Source of the DNA: Streptococcus sp. 68
Lineage (GTDB): Bacteria > Bacillota > Bacilli > Lactobacillales > Streptococcaceae
DNA: 64,000 nt
Direction of reading: 5' to 3'
Assembly (NCBI RefSeq): GCF_013277415.1
Contig: NZ_VMMX01000005.1
Span: 240,963 to 304,962 of the forward strand
The position numbers were made by a program, and so were the translations under genes. Shown in pieces: positions 1 to 9,115 of the stretch (positions within the stretch are counted from its first letter, which is position 1; each line of letters begins with the position of its first letter). The notes under the pieces were generated by a model. The model saw only the letters and a program-made list of their open reading frames with translations. It made no database searches and had not been told where the DNA came from.

Positions 1-215
1 TTAAGAGACTTGCTTTCACGCTTGGCTTCATTAACAAGTAAATCTGCTTCACGCTCAGCTTGTCCACGTAAATTAGTTGCTTCTTGTTCAGCATTTAAAA
101 GCATCAACTCTGCAGCTTCCTGAGATGATTTCATCTTAGCTGAGATGCTGACATATCCAATGACTAAACCAATGATGACGGCAAAAACAGCAATCGCAAG
201 CGACATGATTTCCAT
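1..215 (-). CDS. rny: Ribonuclease Y, N-terminal part (cut by window edge)
   Basis: The first 71 codons of RNase Y, the membrane-anchored endoribonuclease that starts decay of many Firmicute mRNAs. The start Met is at 215. Residues 4 to about 26 form one hydrophobic membrane segment, followed by an Ala/Glu/Lys-rich coiled-coil (AELMLLNAEQEATNLRGQAE). The KH and HD domains lie outside the window. The match to the streptococcal RNase Y N-terminus is recognised from memory and is strong. An untranslated gap of about 170 bases separates it from the terminator of the next gene. Confidence 0.92.
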   Translation of the reverse strand, partial: MEIMSLAIAVFAVIIGLVIGYVSISAKMKSSQEAAELMLLNAEQEATNLRGQAEREADLLVNEAKRESKSL

Positions 216-383
216 GTTTTTACCTCATTTTATTGTTATTCCGAATGACATACATTCTTTTACATTCTACCATAAAAAAGTGATTTTCACAAACCTAAAA
301 TAGAATATGTTTTGGGGAAATTGGAACGCGTTTGCTAAAATAAAATTGTTACTTAGAAATAGTTGTTTAGGAGAGACTTGAGA

Positions 384-405
384 AAAAGCCTACTTCGCAG
401 TAGAC
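384..405 (-). terminator. Rho-independent terminator after tmcAL
   Basis: Read on the minus strand, GTCTACT-gcga-AGTAGGC forms a 7-bp stem (one G-T pair) followed by TTTTT. It lies immediately after the tmcAL stop codon, so it should end the transcript before rny. Confidence 0.75.
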
Positions 406-1503
406 TTAGTTTGTTTCTATTCTTATCGGCACTCTTCCAAAATTCTGTTCTGCTATACTTGGATTTCTCAGTTGGTAAATCTGGTCTGCCTTTTGGGTTA
501 TAGCATCCCAAGGTTCTCTGCCAATTCGGCTGACTAGATTGACCTGTTCTTTCAGAGACTTAAGGTGTTGTCTGCCTTTTTCAGTAAATCCAAGGACATG
601 AATTCCTTCTGGCAAGTCACTTTCTCTAGTTTGCACCAAAATATAGGTCAAAAGACGTCTGACACGCGCCTTGGTGTAGCGTTTGGTGGCAACCGCCTCA
701 ACCAAGTCTTCCACAGACTGGGCTGTCTTGATGGCATCCTTGATGCGCACTGCCATTTCTTGATTGACCTGATAGATAGTGGTTAGGTCTGGATTGGACA
801 AGATTTGATAGCGTAGCATAGGAAAATAGTCTTCCCAGCTCACCTTACTGCTCTGCTCAAAAAGGGTAACAGAAGGCATAAAGCGTTCCAAGAAATCTTG
901 GTCCTTCTGGTGCTGACGCAGGGCTGTCGCCGAGGCAAAGTCCACATCCTTGTCCACAGAATGGTAACCCGCCCCCTGACGCTGAATTGGCTCAAGCTTG
1001 ATGTTTCGTCCTGCAACTGCCTTGGCATAGGCGAGAGCAAGGACATGATTGGGGGTATTTCCTGAAAAATCAAGACCTGCAAATTCCTTCCACATGGCCT
1101 GAGTTTTCTGAGGATAGGAGAGAGAATCAGGCAGTTTTTCCACAAATTTCTCCATCTCAGTAGCTTGCTCTGTGTATAAGTCAACGATTTTTTGATAATC
1201 CAGAACTTCCTCCGTCCCAAATGCGAGGCTATCAATGCCCAACCGAGCCAGAATATTCACTGCCCCTTGACCAAAAAAGTCCGCTGCCTGAACACTGACT
1301 AAAAAAGGCAATTCTACTACCAAATCTGCGCCATTTTCCAGAGCCATCTGGGCCCTTGTCCACTTGTCTACGATAGCAGGTTCTCCACGCTGCATGAAAT
1401 TCCCTGACATAGCCACGATTTTCAGCCCCTCAGCTTGATTTAGCAGGTATTTATGCCCATTATGAAAAGGATTAAACTCCGCGATAATACCTGTGATGGT
1501 CAT
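406..1503 (-). CDS. tmcAL: tRNA(Met) cytidine acetate ligase TmcAL (YlbM family)
   Basis: A 365-residue protein of the nucleotidyltransferase superfamily that makes N4-acetylcytidine at the wobble position of elongator tRNA-Met from acetate and ATP. The N-terminus carries the adenylation signature ([15 protein letters not shown], HxGH type, residues 5-19) and [10 protein letters not shown] follows near residue 33. Length is normal for the family. The start at 1503 has GGAG six bases upstream. It follows the methyltransferase gene by 9 bp in the same direction and is probably the last gene of that transcript. The annotation rests on family signature. Confidence 0.93.
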   Translation of the reverse strand: MTITGIIAEFNPFHNGHKYLLNQAEGLKIVAMSGNFMQRGEPAIVDKWTRAQMALENGADLVVELPFLVSVQAADFFGQGAVNILARLGIDSLAFGTEEVLDYQKIVDLYTEQATEMEKFVEKLPDSLSYPQKTQAMWKEFAGLDFSGNTPNHVLALAYAKAVAGRNIKLEPIQRQGAGYHSVDKDVDFASATALRQHQKDQDFLERFMPSVTLFEQSSKVSWEDYFPMLRYQILSNPDLTTIYQVNQEMAVRIKDAIKTAQSVEDLVEAVATKRYTKARVRRLLTYILVQTRESDLPEGIHVLGFTEKGRQHLKSLKEQVNLVSRIGREPWDAITQKADQIYQLRNPSIAEQNFGRVPIRIETN

Positions 1504-1512
1504 GATAATCTC

Positions 1513-2253
1513 CTACTTCTGCGCGACAAAAAACCAACGGGTACTTGTCTCTGTCGGCTCCTTGTCCTCAAAGTCTGCATAGAGTTTGAAAGACTTAAAT
1601 CCAGCCTGCTCCAGCAAAATATCATAGGTCAAGACCTCATAAGTCCGCTCCTCATGCACTTCATCGTGACGACTAAAGGAGCCATCCGCTTCCTTGACAA
1701 AGAAAGTCAGCTCATGCACGATGGAGTGAGGCGCCGCATCCTCATAGGTATCCCAAAGCATGGCGAAATCTTCCGCATTTTCATGGTAGGAATAGCCTGG
1801 AAAAACCTCATCCGTCTGGTAAGTCGAATGCACATCAAAGATGAAGACACCATCTTCGTTGAGGGCATTATAGACTTCCTTAAAAACGTCCCCTACTTCT
1901 ACCTCATCCTGCATGTAGCAGATTGAGTCCGAGTAACACGTGACAAAGTCATATTTACCTGCCTTGGATAAATTCAGCATATTGCCTTCTATAAAAGCAA
2001 TCTTTTGCTTGGCTGAAGTCGCTCTCTTCTCCGCAATCTTCAACATATCCGCGCTCAAGTCCAGTCCAGTCACATCAAAACCAGCCTGAGAGAAGCGCAC
2101 TGATTGAATTCCTGTACCACAAGCCAATTCCAAGAGTTTCTTTCTCTCCTTAGTTTTTGGCAAATGACGCAGAGAAAAATCAGTCCATTTGTCATATAAA
2201 CTATCATCCATCACAGCATCGTAAACAGCCGCAAAGGTTTCATAAGTTGCCAT
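1513..2253 (-). CDS. Class I SAM-dependent methyltransferase
   Basis: A small cytosolic methyltransferase of about 246 residues with motif I (LLELACGTGIQS) near residue 40 and the downstream acidic motif (VTGLDLSADML). The substrate cannot be read from the sequence. I take the start as ATG at 2253 (MATYETFAAVYD), the conserved N-terminus. An ATG at 2259, eleven bases after GGAGG, is also possible, and the longest reading frame begins at 2289. Its position between rsfS and tmcAL is typical of streptococci, suggesting an RNA or translation-related substrate, which is inference. Confidence 0.85.
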   Translation of the reverse strand: MATYETFAAVYDAVMDDSLYDKWTDFSLRHLPKTKERKKLLELACGTGIQSVRFSQAGFDVTGLDLSADMLKIAEKRATSAKQKIAFIEGNMLNLSKAGKYDFVTCYSDSICYMQDEVEVGDVFKEVYNALNEDGVFIFDVHSTYQTDEVFPGYSYHENAEDFAMLWDTYEDAAPHSIVHELTFFVKEADGSFSRHDEVHEERTYEVLTYDILLEQAGFKSFKLYADFEDKEPTETSTRWFFVAQK

Positions 2254-2333
2254 AATCATGATACCAAGAGCCTCCATGGCAAACACCACTCGCCCTCACC
2301 TTTCTATCAATTTTTTTCTAAAATAAGCAAAGA

Positions 2334-2357
2334 AACCCAGTTGACTACAACTGAGTT
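2334..2357 (-). terminator. Terminator between rsfS and the methyltransferase gene
   Basis: On the minus strand AACTCAGTTG-tagt-CAACTGGGTT forms a 10-bp stem (one G-T pair) followed by TCTTTG. The T-run is imperfect, so it may attenuate rather than stop transcription from the rsfS cluster into the methyltransferase and tmcAL. Confidence 0.6.
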
Positions 2358-2363
2358 CATCTT

Positions 2364-2717
<354 letters not shown>

Positions 2718-3311
2718 TTAGTCCTCTTTCAAATAGTGCACAAAGGCGTTATAGGTTTCAAGGGTTTGGGGATAGATGGGGAATCCCTGATGAGCTAGAT
2801 GCTCCACAGTGCGAGCTGTCTCATAAGCTACTGCCTTATTAAGTGATAGACTTGCAATCTCACGTGCTACATCCACTCCTGGAAAGACACGATTGTGCTC
2901 GATATAGTCTGCGACGTAGATTATCTTATCAAGATCTGTCATCTGACCAGCACCGACTGTATGGATTTCAATGGCTCGTAGAATTTCAGAATCATGTAAA
3001 TTCAAATCTTCCTGAATCTTGTAGATACCAACCATGCCATGCCAGACATTATTGCCCCAGTTTTTGAGGTCGGAATCTAGCTGATAACGGTCAATCAAGT
3101 CTAAAAATTCCTGATCTGACAACTTTTTAGCATAGTCATGAAGAAGGCCTGCTAGACCTGCCTTCTCGACATCTACTCCAAATCTCTCTGCTAGTTCTAT
3201 GGCTGCACGCTCCACACCCAAGCAATGGATTAACCGTTTCTCGGGTAGAAGCTCTGCCATTTTTTCCAACAAAGCCTCACGGGAACAGTTGATATAGTCT
3301 TGATAGGACAT
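2718..3311 (-). CDS. yqeK: YqeK-family HD-domain diadenosine tetraphosphate hydrolase
   Basis: A 197-residue HD-domain protein. Members of this family hydrolyse Ap4A symmetrically to two ADP. Metal ligands are visible as H29 ([11 protein letters not shown]) and the HD pair in GLLHDYAKK near residue 58. A further ADYIEHNR segment near residue 135 is typical of YqeK. The ATG overlaps the nadD TGA by one base, so the two are co-translated, as in most Firmicutes. Confidence 0.92.
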   Translation of the reverse strand: MSYQDYINCSREALLEKMAELLPEKRLIHCLGVERAAIELAERFGVDVEKAGLAGLLHDYAKKLSDQEFLDLIDRYQLDSDLKNWGNNVWHGMVGIYKIQEDLNLHDSEILRAIEIHTVGAGQMTDLDKIIYVADYIEHNRVFPGVDVAREIASLSLNKAVAYETARTVEHLAHQGFPIYPQTLETYNAFVHYLKED

Positions 3312-3940
3312 CAGTAAAGCCCCTCCTTCTCGATGTAGTCTATCACCGGCTGAGGTAGGAGAAAGTTGGGTTTCCGACCTTGGGCAAGGAAGGCACGCAC
3401 CATGCTGGACGAGATATCCATGAGAGGCACATCCACCCAGATAACTGGATAGGAAGTCCCTGCCTTGTAGCGTGGGCGCTGAACTCCCACAAACTGAACC
3501 ATGTCGACTAGCTCATCAATTCGGTACCACTTAGGCAGATAGTCCACCATATCGGCACCGATGATAAAGTAATAATCCGTATCTGGATGTTGCTCTGTCA
3601 AAATCTTCATGGTGTCATAGGTGTAAGAAATGCCCTTGCGCTCCAACTCAATGGTTTCAATGGCTAGTCCTTCAATCCCCTCAATAGCCAACTCAAGCAT
3701 CTTGAGACGATGGTATTCAGGGATTGTTTCCTTTTTATCTACATGAGGAGGTTGGTACTCAGGCATGAGCAGAACTTGGTCCAGTCCCAACTGTTGCCGC
3801 ACTTGGTCCGCAACAATGAGATGGGCATTGTGAACAGGGTTAAAATTCCCCCCTAAAATCCCGACTTGTTTGCGTTTTTTCTCCTTGATTTCTGGCTCCA
3901 ACTCTACCTTGGTAAAGGGAGTCAATAGTTCGATTGCCAT
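3311..3940 (-). CDS. nadD: Nicotinate-nucleotide adenylyltransferase
   Basis: 209 residues; adenylates nicotinate mononucleotide to deamido-NAD in NAD synthesis. The N-terminal nucleotidyltransferase motif [12 protein letters not shown] (HxGH-like) sits near residue 30 and the C-terminal ISSSMVR motif near residue 177. The first 25 residues before the Rossmann core are a short charged extension seen in streptococcal NadD. Fifty bases separate it from yhbY upstream. Confidence 0.95.
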   Translation of the reverse strand: MAIELLTPFTKVELEPEIKEKKRKQVGILGGNFNPVHNAHLIVADQVRQQLGLDQVLLMPEYQPPHVDKKETIPEYHRLKMLELAIEGIEGLAIETIELERKGISYTYDTMKILTEQHPDTDYYFIIGADMVDYLPKWYRIDELVDMVQFVGVQRPRYKAGTSYPVIWVDVPLMDISSSMVRAFLAQGRKPNFLLPQPVIDYIEKEGLY

Positions 3941-3990
3941 AGGCTAGTCTCCTTTATTTCTCTGTAAAAACAGTTATTTGGAGTAGGTTT

Positions 3991-4302
3991 TTAGATTTCT
4001 TTGACTTTTTTAGAAATCTTGCGATTTTCTTTCTTGCTAGATTGTTTAAACAAAATCAAGATGCGTCCGATTTTTTGGACTGTGTCCACACCGATTTCTT
4101 CTTCCAAAATTTCAGCTACTTCATGGATATTTTCATCGGTGTTTTGCAAAAGAGTAACCTTGATCAATTCACGAGCGTCAAGTGCCTGACGAACGCTGGT
4201 TTTGATTTGGTCGTTAAGTCCATTTTTCCCGATTTGGATGATGGGTTTGAGGGTATGTGCCTGGCTGTTGAGGAAGGCACGTTGTTTTGATGTTAATGAC
4301 AT
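3991..4302 (-). CDS. yhbY: YhbY/CRS1-type RNA-binding protein
   Basis: A 103-residue single CRM-domain protein that associates with pre-50S particles. It starts LTSKQRAFLNSQAHTLKP and contains the RNA-binding loop IGKNGL (about residues 22-27). The C-terminus is lysine-rich (KKENRKISKKVKE), a common rRNA-binding tail. It lies in the ribosome-assembly cluster; a 210-bp spacer holding a repeat element separates it from yqeH. Confidence 0.94.
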   Translation of the reverse strand: MSLTSKQRAFLNSQAHTLKPIIQIGKNGLNDQIKTSVRQALDARELIKVTLLQNTDENIHEVAEILEEEIGVDTVQKIGRILILFKQSSKKENRKISKKVKEI

Positions 4303-4326
4303 AATTTCTTAAAAGAGTTTCTTTTT

Positions 4327-4486
4327 ATACTTTTCTGAAGTGGTGACGGACGTCAGCAAAGTCCTTTGGACTTTCATGACTAAAATTTGAGCCTAAGGTC
4401 TCAAATTTTCTGCAGTTGGTACAATCACTTGTACCAACTGACACCACGGCGAAAAGTATTCTCTACGAGCTCGCAACGCTCGCCTC
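4327..4486 (+). repeat. Hairpin-rich intergenic repeat, copy A of three
   Basis: A modular element between yqeH and yhbY. It is framed by a 9-bp inverted repeat (ATACTTTTC at 4327, GAAAAGTAT at 4451). Inside are successive hairpins: GTCC-ttt-GGAC (4361), AAATTTGA...TCAAATTT (4383-4408) and AGTTGGTACA...TTGTACCAACT (4414-4439), then ACCACGGCG, and a final GAGC...GCTC hairpin. The same order of modules recurs at 37976 and 49531 with different hairpin sequences. The total length of copy C, about 176-190 bp, would suit the pneumococcal SPRITE family, but I cannot confirm that name from memory of its consensus. Confidence 0.7.
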
Positions 4487-4514
4487 AATAAAGACAACCC
4501 TTTCCTTTCTGTGT

Positions 4515-5621
4515 TTAAATAATTGCTTTTCGTGTGACGACGGCGACGCCTTCTGGTGCCCAGACAGCGACTTTTGCTGTGCCTGTTACGCGAATCCAGC
4601 CTAGGCCTGAGATAACTAGGTCTGTCTTATCCTTGATGTTAAATACATGCTCAACCAGTTTAGGAAAATCTTCTTTTTCCTTGCTATTTGGTGGTGTCAG
4701 AAGGCTTCCAAGATGCTTGTCATAGAAAGCACTAGCGCCTTCTAGTTTGGTACGGTGTAGTTTGAGTTCATTATCAAAGAAGGCTGTGAATCCTTGCTTG
4801 TCACCTGCAATGAAATCAAATCGTCCGAGACCACCCAAAAACAGGGTTTGTTCAGGATTGAGCTGATAGGTTTTTGGCTTGATTTCCTTTTTAGGGCTGA
4901 CATACTTGAGATTTTTAGCCGTCAAGTAATGGGCCATTTGGTGACGGTGGATGATTCCCGGCGTATCGTAGATATAAGAACCATCATCAAGCGGAATCTC
5001 GATCTTGTCCAAGGTTGTCCCTGGGAAGCGCGAAGTCGTGATGACATTTTGGTCACCCGTGATTTCTTGGATAATAGCATTGATAAGAGTTGATTTTCCA
5101 ACGTTGGTTACACCGACCACATAGACATCGCGGCTCTTACGGTAGTGCTCAATCTTGTCAATGACTTCCTTAATAGCATGTTTGTTTTGGGCTGAAGTTA
5201 GGACGACATCAACTGGACGAAGCCCTTCTTCGTGGGCACGCTCCATGAGCCACTGGCTAATCTTGCCCGTTTTAACAGACTTGGGCAGGATATCTTTTTT
5301 ATTTCCTACCAAGAGGACATCATTGCCCGATACAAAGCGTGGCAAACCTGGGATAACAGAGCCATTAAAGTCAAAGATGTCAATGACATTTACCACCAAG
5401 GCATCACTATCTCCCACCTCGTGCAAGAGTTTGAGGAAATCATCGTCCGTCAACTGGACATCCGTGATTTCATTGTAGTGACGGAGACGGAAACAGCGTT
5501 GGCAATAGACTTCGCCAGTCTCCAAACCTTTTTCAAGTGCCGACTGGGGAGTAAATCCAAGTCCAGCCTTGTCTGTCGTCTGAATGGTTGCTCCACAACC
5601 AATACAGAGAATTTCTTCCAT
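4515..5621 (-). CDS. yqeH: Ribosome biogenesis GTPase YqeH
   Basis: A 368-residue circularly permuted GTPase needed for 30S assembly. A treble-clef zinc finger opens the protein (CIGCG at 6-10, CQRC near 40). The G motifs come in permuted order: G4 (GNKKD) near 106, then G1 (GVTNVGKST) near 170, then G3 (DTPGI) near 220. A C-terminal RNA-binding region follows. The gene starts 2 bp after yqeG. Length and domain order are normal. Confidence 0.95.
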   Translation of the reverse strand: MEEILCIGCGATIQTTDKAGLGFTPQSALEKGLETGEVYCQRCFRLRHYNEITDVQLTDDDFLKLLHEVGDSDALVVNVIDIFDFNGSVIPGLPRFVSGNDVLLVGNKKDILPKSVKTGKISQWLMERAHEEGLRPVDVVLTSAQNKHAIKEVIDKIEHYRKSRDVYVVGVTNVGKSTLINAIIQEITGDQNVITTSRFPGTTLDKIEIPLDDGSYIYDTPGIIHRHQMAHYLTAKNLKYVSPKKEIKPKTYQLNPEQTLFLGGLGRFDFIAGDKQGFTAFFDNELKLHRTKLEGASAFYDKHLGSLLTPPNSKEKEDFPKLVEHVFNIKDKTDLVISGLGWIRVTGTAKVAVWAPEGVAVVTRKAII

Positions 5622-5623
5622 AG

Positions 5624-6151
5624 TTAAATTCCTTTTTTATATGTAATCGGCCCGTACTTTTCAGTGATTTTTCGCATGACACGACGCTCACGAGCTCGGT
5701 TAATCTGTGTTTTAATCGAGTCATGTTGGACCAAGGGTTTGACTAAAATCGAGCGAATGCCAGCACGGTGGGCTGCTCGTATATCTGTCATGAGCTGGTC
5801 GCCAACCATGACCACTTCGCTTTTCTCATAGTGGAATTCCTTCATGGCACGGTCAATCCCAAATGTGAAGGGTTTCAGAGCCCAATAGACGTAATCAATT
5901 CCAAACTTCTCAACTGCTCTTTGGACGCGTTTCTTAGTGTTATTTGAGACTACGATAATGCGAATGCCCGCGTCCCGAAGATCATGTAGCCATTGCTTCA
6001 TCTCTGGCGTCCCATCAGGGTTGTTCCAAGCAATGAGGGTATTATCCAAATCGACCAAAACAGCCTTGATTCCCTGCGCCTGCAGGCTTGGGACTGTCAG
6101 ATCATAAACTGCTTCCACAGCAAAATCTGGCATGTAATTTTCAATCGCCAT
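5624..6151 (-). CDS. yqeG: YqeG family HAD IIIA-type phosphatase
   Basis: 175 residues with HAD motif I (VDLDNTLI, residues 34-41), motif II around VVSNN (residue 68) and motif III near MVGDQLMTDI (residue 116). The cellular substrate of YqeG is not established. Gene order yqeG-yqeH-nadD-yqeK-rsfS is conserved across Firmicutes and ties it to ribosome assembly or NAD metabolism by association only. It starts 16 bp after the corA stop and is probably expressed from the promoter before corA. Confidence 0.93.
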   Translation of the reverse strand: MAIENYMPDFAVEAVYDLTVPSLQAQGIKAVLVDLDNTLIAWNNPDGTPEMKQWLHDLRDAGIRIIVVSNNTKKRVQRAVEKFGIDYVYWALKPFTFGIDRAMKEFHYEKSEVVMVGDQLMTDIRAAHRAGIRSILVKPLVQHDSIKTQINRARERRVMRKITEKYGPITYKKGI

Positions 6152-6167
6152 TCTGGCTCCTTCTCTT

Positions 6168-7073
6168 TTATTTTCTAGTAATTTTCTTCATCCATTGAGA
6201 TAAGGCTGCCCATAAAATCAAGCTAGCCATTAAGATATAAATCCAAGCATTTGGCTCTTCTGTAAATGGTAGAGGAACATTCATTCCGAAGAAACCTGTA
6301 ATAACCGCAAGTACTGCTAGTAAGACGGAGATAATAGTCAAAATTGACAAACTATCATTCAAGTTATTGTTTAGGATGTTGTTGTAAGAAGCTGAGAGTT
6401 GTTGCAAGACTTGAGAAATCAAGTCTGTCATAGACACCAACTGATGGGCTTCAATCATGGCATCATCAAACTGCTCTCGTTCGACATCATTAAATCTCCG
6501 ATAAAGAGCATGGCCCTGGATATGTTCCAAGAGGAGTCGATTTTGTTTTGCTGCTGCTGTCAAGTAAACCATACCTGTCTCCAAGTCAGAGAGGGCGAAG
6601 AGATTTTTCTTTGTTGTAGTTTGACGTAGCAAGGCACTAATTTCGTCCTTACTTTTATCCATCTCTTCAATGACAGGATAATAAGCGTTACTGATAATCT
6701 CTAAACCAGCAAAGAGAAACTTGTAAATAGAAAGCGACTCATGGCTATCCAGATAAGCTGACATCTGATCAATGACATAAGCATTCTTATGGTTGCTGAT
6801 GGTAATCATTCGTTGTCTTTCGACGATAAAGGTCATCGGAATCGCTTCATAATATTCTTTGTCTTTTTCTAAATCAAGAACATTATAAATAAAGGTTACC
6901 GTCTCCGTTTCACGGTTATAATCCATATGAGCTCGTTCATTTCTATCCAGAGCATACTCAATGGTTTCCTTGTCCAATCCATAGATGTCAGAAAGATCTT
7001 CCATATTTTTAATCTTATCCACATCAAGGTCTATCCAGGTACAACCATTGCCCAACTGCTTTTCTAAAACCAT
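6168..7073 (-). CDS. CorA-family divalent cation (Mg2+) transporter
   Basis: 301 residues. A long soluble N-terminal domain is followed by two C-terminal membrane helices. The family signature GMNVP closes the first helix near residue 263 and the second helix ends in a basic tail (MKKITRK). Length is close to standard CorA. It reads as the first gene of a transcript running into yqeG-yqeH; an extended -10 promoter lies directly upstream. Substrate (Mg2+, Co2+ or Zn2+) cannot be decided from sequence. Confidence 0.93.
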   Translation of the reverse strand: MVLEKQLGNGCTWIDLDVDKIKNMEDLSDIYGLDKETIEYALDRNERAHMDYNRETETVTFIYNVLDLEKDKEYYEAIPMTFIVERQRMITISNHKNAYVIDQMSAYLDSHESLSIYKFLFAGLEIISNAYYPVIEEMDKSKDEISALLRQTTTKKNLFALSDLETGMVYLTAAAKQNRLLLEHIQGHALYRRFNDVEREQFDDAMIEAHQLVSMTDLISQVLQQLSASYNNILNNNLNDSLSILTIISVLLAVLAVITGFFGMNVPLPFTEEPNAWIYILMASLILWAALSQWMKKITRK

Positions 7074-7099
7074 CTTTTCTCCTTTATTAAACTCTTTCT

Positions 7100-7108
7100 A
7101 TTGTACCA
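7100..7108 (-). promoter_or_regulatory. Extended -10 promoter for corA and the yqeG cluster
   Basis: On the minus strand TGGTACAAT is an extended -10 element (TGnTACAAT), 27 bases before the corA ATG and followed by AAAGGAG. No good -35 is present, which extended -10 promoters do not need. Confidence 0.6.
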
Positions 7109-7124
7109 TAAATCTGCTAAAATT

Positions 7125-7691
7125 TCAGGCCTGGTCTGTACGAGAGAAATTGCTGACAACGGTAATATTCCGATTGGGGACGAAGTGCAGAACCTGATCT
7201 TCTCCTCTGAGTTGTGTTGTTCGAATACCAACGCTGACGACCTTGCCCGAGACAGTAATAGGCCCATTTGTCAGAACAACCTCATCCCCCACATCCAGTT
7301 GACGTTCGAAGAGGATGAAAAAGCCATTGATAACATCAGACAGAAAACCTTGGGCTCCCATCCCAATAGCCACCCCAGCGATTCCAGCACCTGCCAGCAA
7401 ACTAGAAACTGGCAAACCTAAAATCGACAAAATGCAGTAAAGCAAAAAGAAATAAAGGGTATAATTAAACACATTTTCTAACAGACGTGAGATGGTTTTC
7501 TGACGCCCGACATCGTGACGAGACATTTTTAGAGAAGGTTTAACAATTCTCTGCACCATGGCATGGAGCAATTTCTTAGCTATATAAAAGAGTAAAAATA
7601 AGAATAAAAGAGAAAGTAACTTGGTTAAGATATTCTCGATAATCGCTGTAACATCAAGCTTATTGAGATAGGTTTGAATAAATTCTTGCAT
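7125..7691 (-). CDS. Small-conductance mechanosensitive ion channel family protein
   Basis: 188 residues, shorter than E. coli MscS (286). Helices lie near residues 22-45 and 75-92. The pore-lining Gly/Ala-rich helix (LLAGAGIAGVAIGMGAQ) is near residues 98-114, followed by the beta domain (GDEVVL, VRTTQLR-like segment) and FVPNRNI. The large C-terminal cage of MscS is truncated, as in several streptococcal homologues. Likely an osmotic safety valve in the membrane. Independent extended -10 promoter upstream. Confidence 0.9.
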   Translation of the reverse strand: MQEFIQTYLNKLDVTAIIENILTKLLSLLFLFLLFYIAKKLLHAMVQRIVKPSLKMSRHDVGRQKTISRLLENVFNYTLYFFLLYCILSILGLPVSSLLAGAGIAGVAIGMGAQGFLSDVINGFFILFERQLDVGDEVVLTNGPITVSGKVVSVGIRTTQLRGEDQVLHFVPNRNITVVSNFSRTDQA

Positions 7692-7709
7692 AGAAAACTC
7701 CTTTCATTT

Positions 7710-7718
7710 ATTATACCA
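7710..7718 (-). promoter_or_regulatory. Extended -10 promoter for the MscS-family gene
   Basis: TGGTATAAT read on the minus strand, 19 bases upstream of the ATG, with AAAGGAG between. Confidence 0.6.
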
Positions 7719-7783
7719 TACTTTCATAAAGTGTCATTCTCCATAAATATTCAAAAATAATTTCAAAAATAGACAGAAAATTC

Positions 7784-7812
7784 TTGATTTTAGTTCATAT
7801 TTATACTATAAT
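7784..7812 (+). promoter_or_regulatory. sstT promoter
   Basis: TTGATT (7784) and TATAAT (7807) are separated by exactly 17 bp; AAAGGAG and the sstT ATG follow. Confidence 0.75.
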
Positions 7813-7842
7813 CATAAACATTACACAACAAAGGAGATTGTT

Positions 7843-9048
7843 ATGAAAAAATTCATTCATGCTTGGAATAAGGCAAGCCTAATCAAACGAATTTTGATTG
7901 GCATGCTTATTGGAGGAACCCTAGGACTGACATTTCCTAATATTTCAGGAATTGGCCTGCTAGGAGATCTCTTTGTTGGTGGCCTCAAAGCCATCGCACC
8001 GATTCTGGTCTTTGCCCTCGTTGCCAATGCCCTTTCCCAACATCAAAAGGGACAAGATAGCAATATGAAAACCGTTATCTTCCTTTACTTGGTGGGAACC
8101 TTTGCGGCTGCCCTTATCGCTGTACTAGCAAGTTTCATCGTACCTGTTGAAATTACCCTAAATAGCGCTAATACCGATATTGCTCCACCAGATGGGATTG
8201 GACAAGTCCTCAGCAACCTCTTGCTCAAACTAGTTGACAATCCAGTTAATGCCCTCATTACTGCCAACTACATCGGTATCCTATCTTGGGCAGTTGTTTT
8301 CGGGATTGCTATGAGAGAAGCCAGCAAAAATAGTAAAGAATTACTGAAAACTATGGCTGATGTGACTTCTAAAATTGTCGAATGGATTATCAACCTGGCT
8401 CCATTTGGAATCCTTGGCCTTGTCTTCAAAACTATTTCTGATAAGGGAATCGGAAGCCTAGCCAACTACGGAATCTTGCTTGCCCTCTTGGTGACAACCA
8501 TGTTCTTTGTGGCTCTGGTAGTCAATCCGCTAATTGCCTTCCTCTTTATGAAGAGAAACCCTTATCCCCTCGTTTGGAAATGTTTGCGTGTCAGCGGTGT
8601 GACAGCCTTCTTTACTCGTAGTTCTGCGGCTAATATCCCTGTCAATATGAAACTTTGCCACGACCTCGGTCTGGATCCAGATACCTATTCTGTTTCTATC
8701 CCACTTGGTTCTACTATCAACATGGCCGGAGCAGCGATTACCATTAACGTTTTGACCCTTGCTGCAGTAAATACTCTTGGAATCCCCGTTGACTTCGCCA
8801 CAGCCTTTGTCCTCAGTGTAGTGGCAGCTATCTCAGCCTGTGGTGCTTCTGGTATTGCGGGAGGTTCCCTCCTTCTTATCCCAGTTGCTTGTAGCCTTTT
8901 CGGTATTTCTAACGATATTGCCATGCAAGTTGTCGGAGTTGGTTTTGTGATTGGTGTCATCCAAGACTCATGTGAAACAGCCCTTAACTCTTCTACAGAC
9001 GTCCTCTTTACTGCCGTTGCCGAATACGCAGCAGCCCGTAAAAAATAG
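7843..9048 (+). CDS. sstT: Serine/threonine:sodium symporter SstT
   Basis: 401 residues of the dicarboxylate/amino acid:cation symporter family (DAACS), importing serine and threonine with Na+. Eight or so hydrophobic segments are visible. The serine-rich hairpin motif appears as [12 protein letters not shown] (about residue 260), and the substrate motif as [13 protein letters not shown] (about residue 287). The C-terminal [14 protein letters not shown] segment is SstT-typical. It stands alone between its own promoter and a terminator. Confidence 0.95.
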   Translation: MKKFIHAWNKASLIKRILIGMLIGGTLGLTFPNISGIGLLGDLFVGGLKAIAPILVFALVANALSQHQKGQDSNMKTVIFLYLVGTFAAALIAVLASFIVPVEITLNSANTDIAPPDGIGQVLSNLLLKLVDNPVNALITANYIGILSWAVVFGIAMREASKNSKELLKTMADVTSKIVEWIINLAPFGILGLVFKTISDKGIGSLANYGILLALLVTTMFFVALVVNPLIAFLFMKRNPYPLVWKCLRVSGVTAFFTRSSAANIPVNMKLCHDLGLDPDTYSVSIPLGSTINMAGAAITINVLTLAAVNTLGIPVDFATAFVLSVVAAISACGASGIAGGSLLLIPVACSLFGISNDIAMQVVGVGFVIGVIQDSCETALNSSTDVLFTAVAEYAAARKK

Positions 9049-9054
9049 CGCATA

Positions 9055-9083
9055 AAGACAAGCCTGCTCAGGTCTTGTCTTTT
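9055..9083 (+). terminator. Terminator after sstT
   Basis: AAGACAAG-cctgctcaggt-CTTGTCTT followed by TT gives an 8-bp stem six bases after the sstT stop. The short T-run may let some transcription continue into the next gene. Confidence 0.65.
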
Positions 9084-9115
9084 ACGCTTTTATTCTAACT
9101 TACCAGGAAATTCTT

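Noticed and set aside
840..1235. A second open frame overlapping tmcAL on the same strand
   Set aside because: Out of frame with a complete, conserved TmcAL; composition is that of a shadow frame.
4327..4486. Firm naming of the hairpin-rich repeats as SPRITE or RUP
   Set aside because: RUP is about 107 bp, too short. SPRITE length is compatible, but I cannot recall its consensus well enough to claim it.
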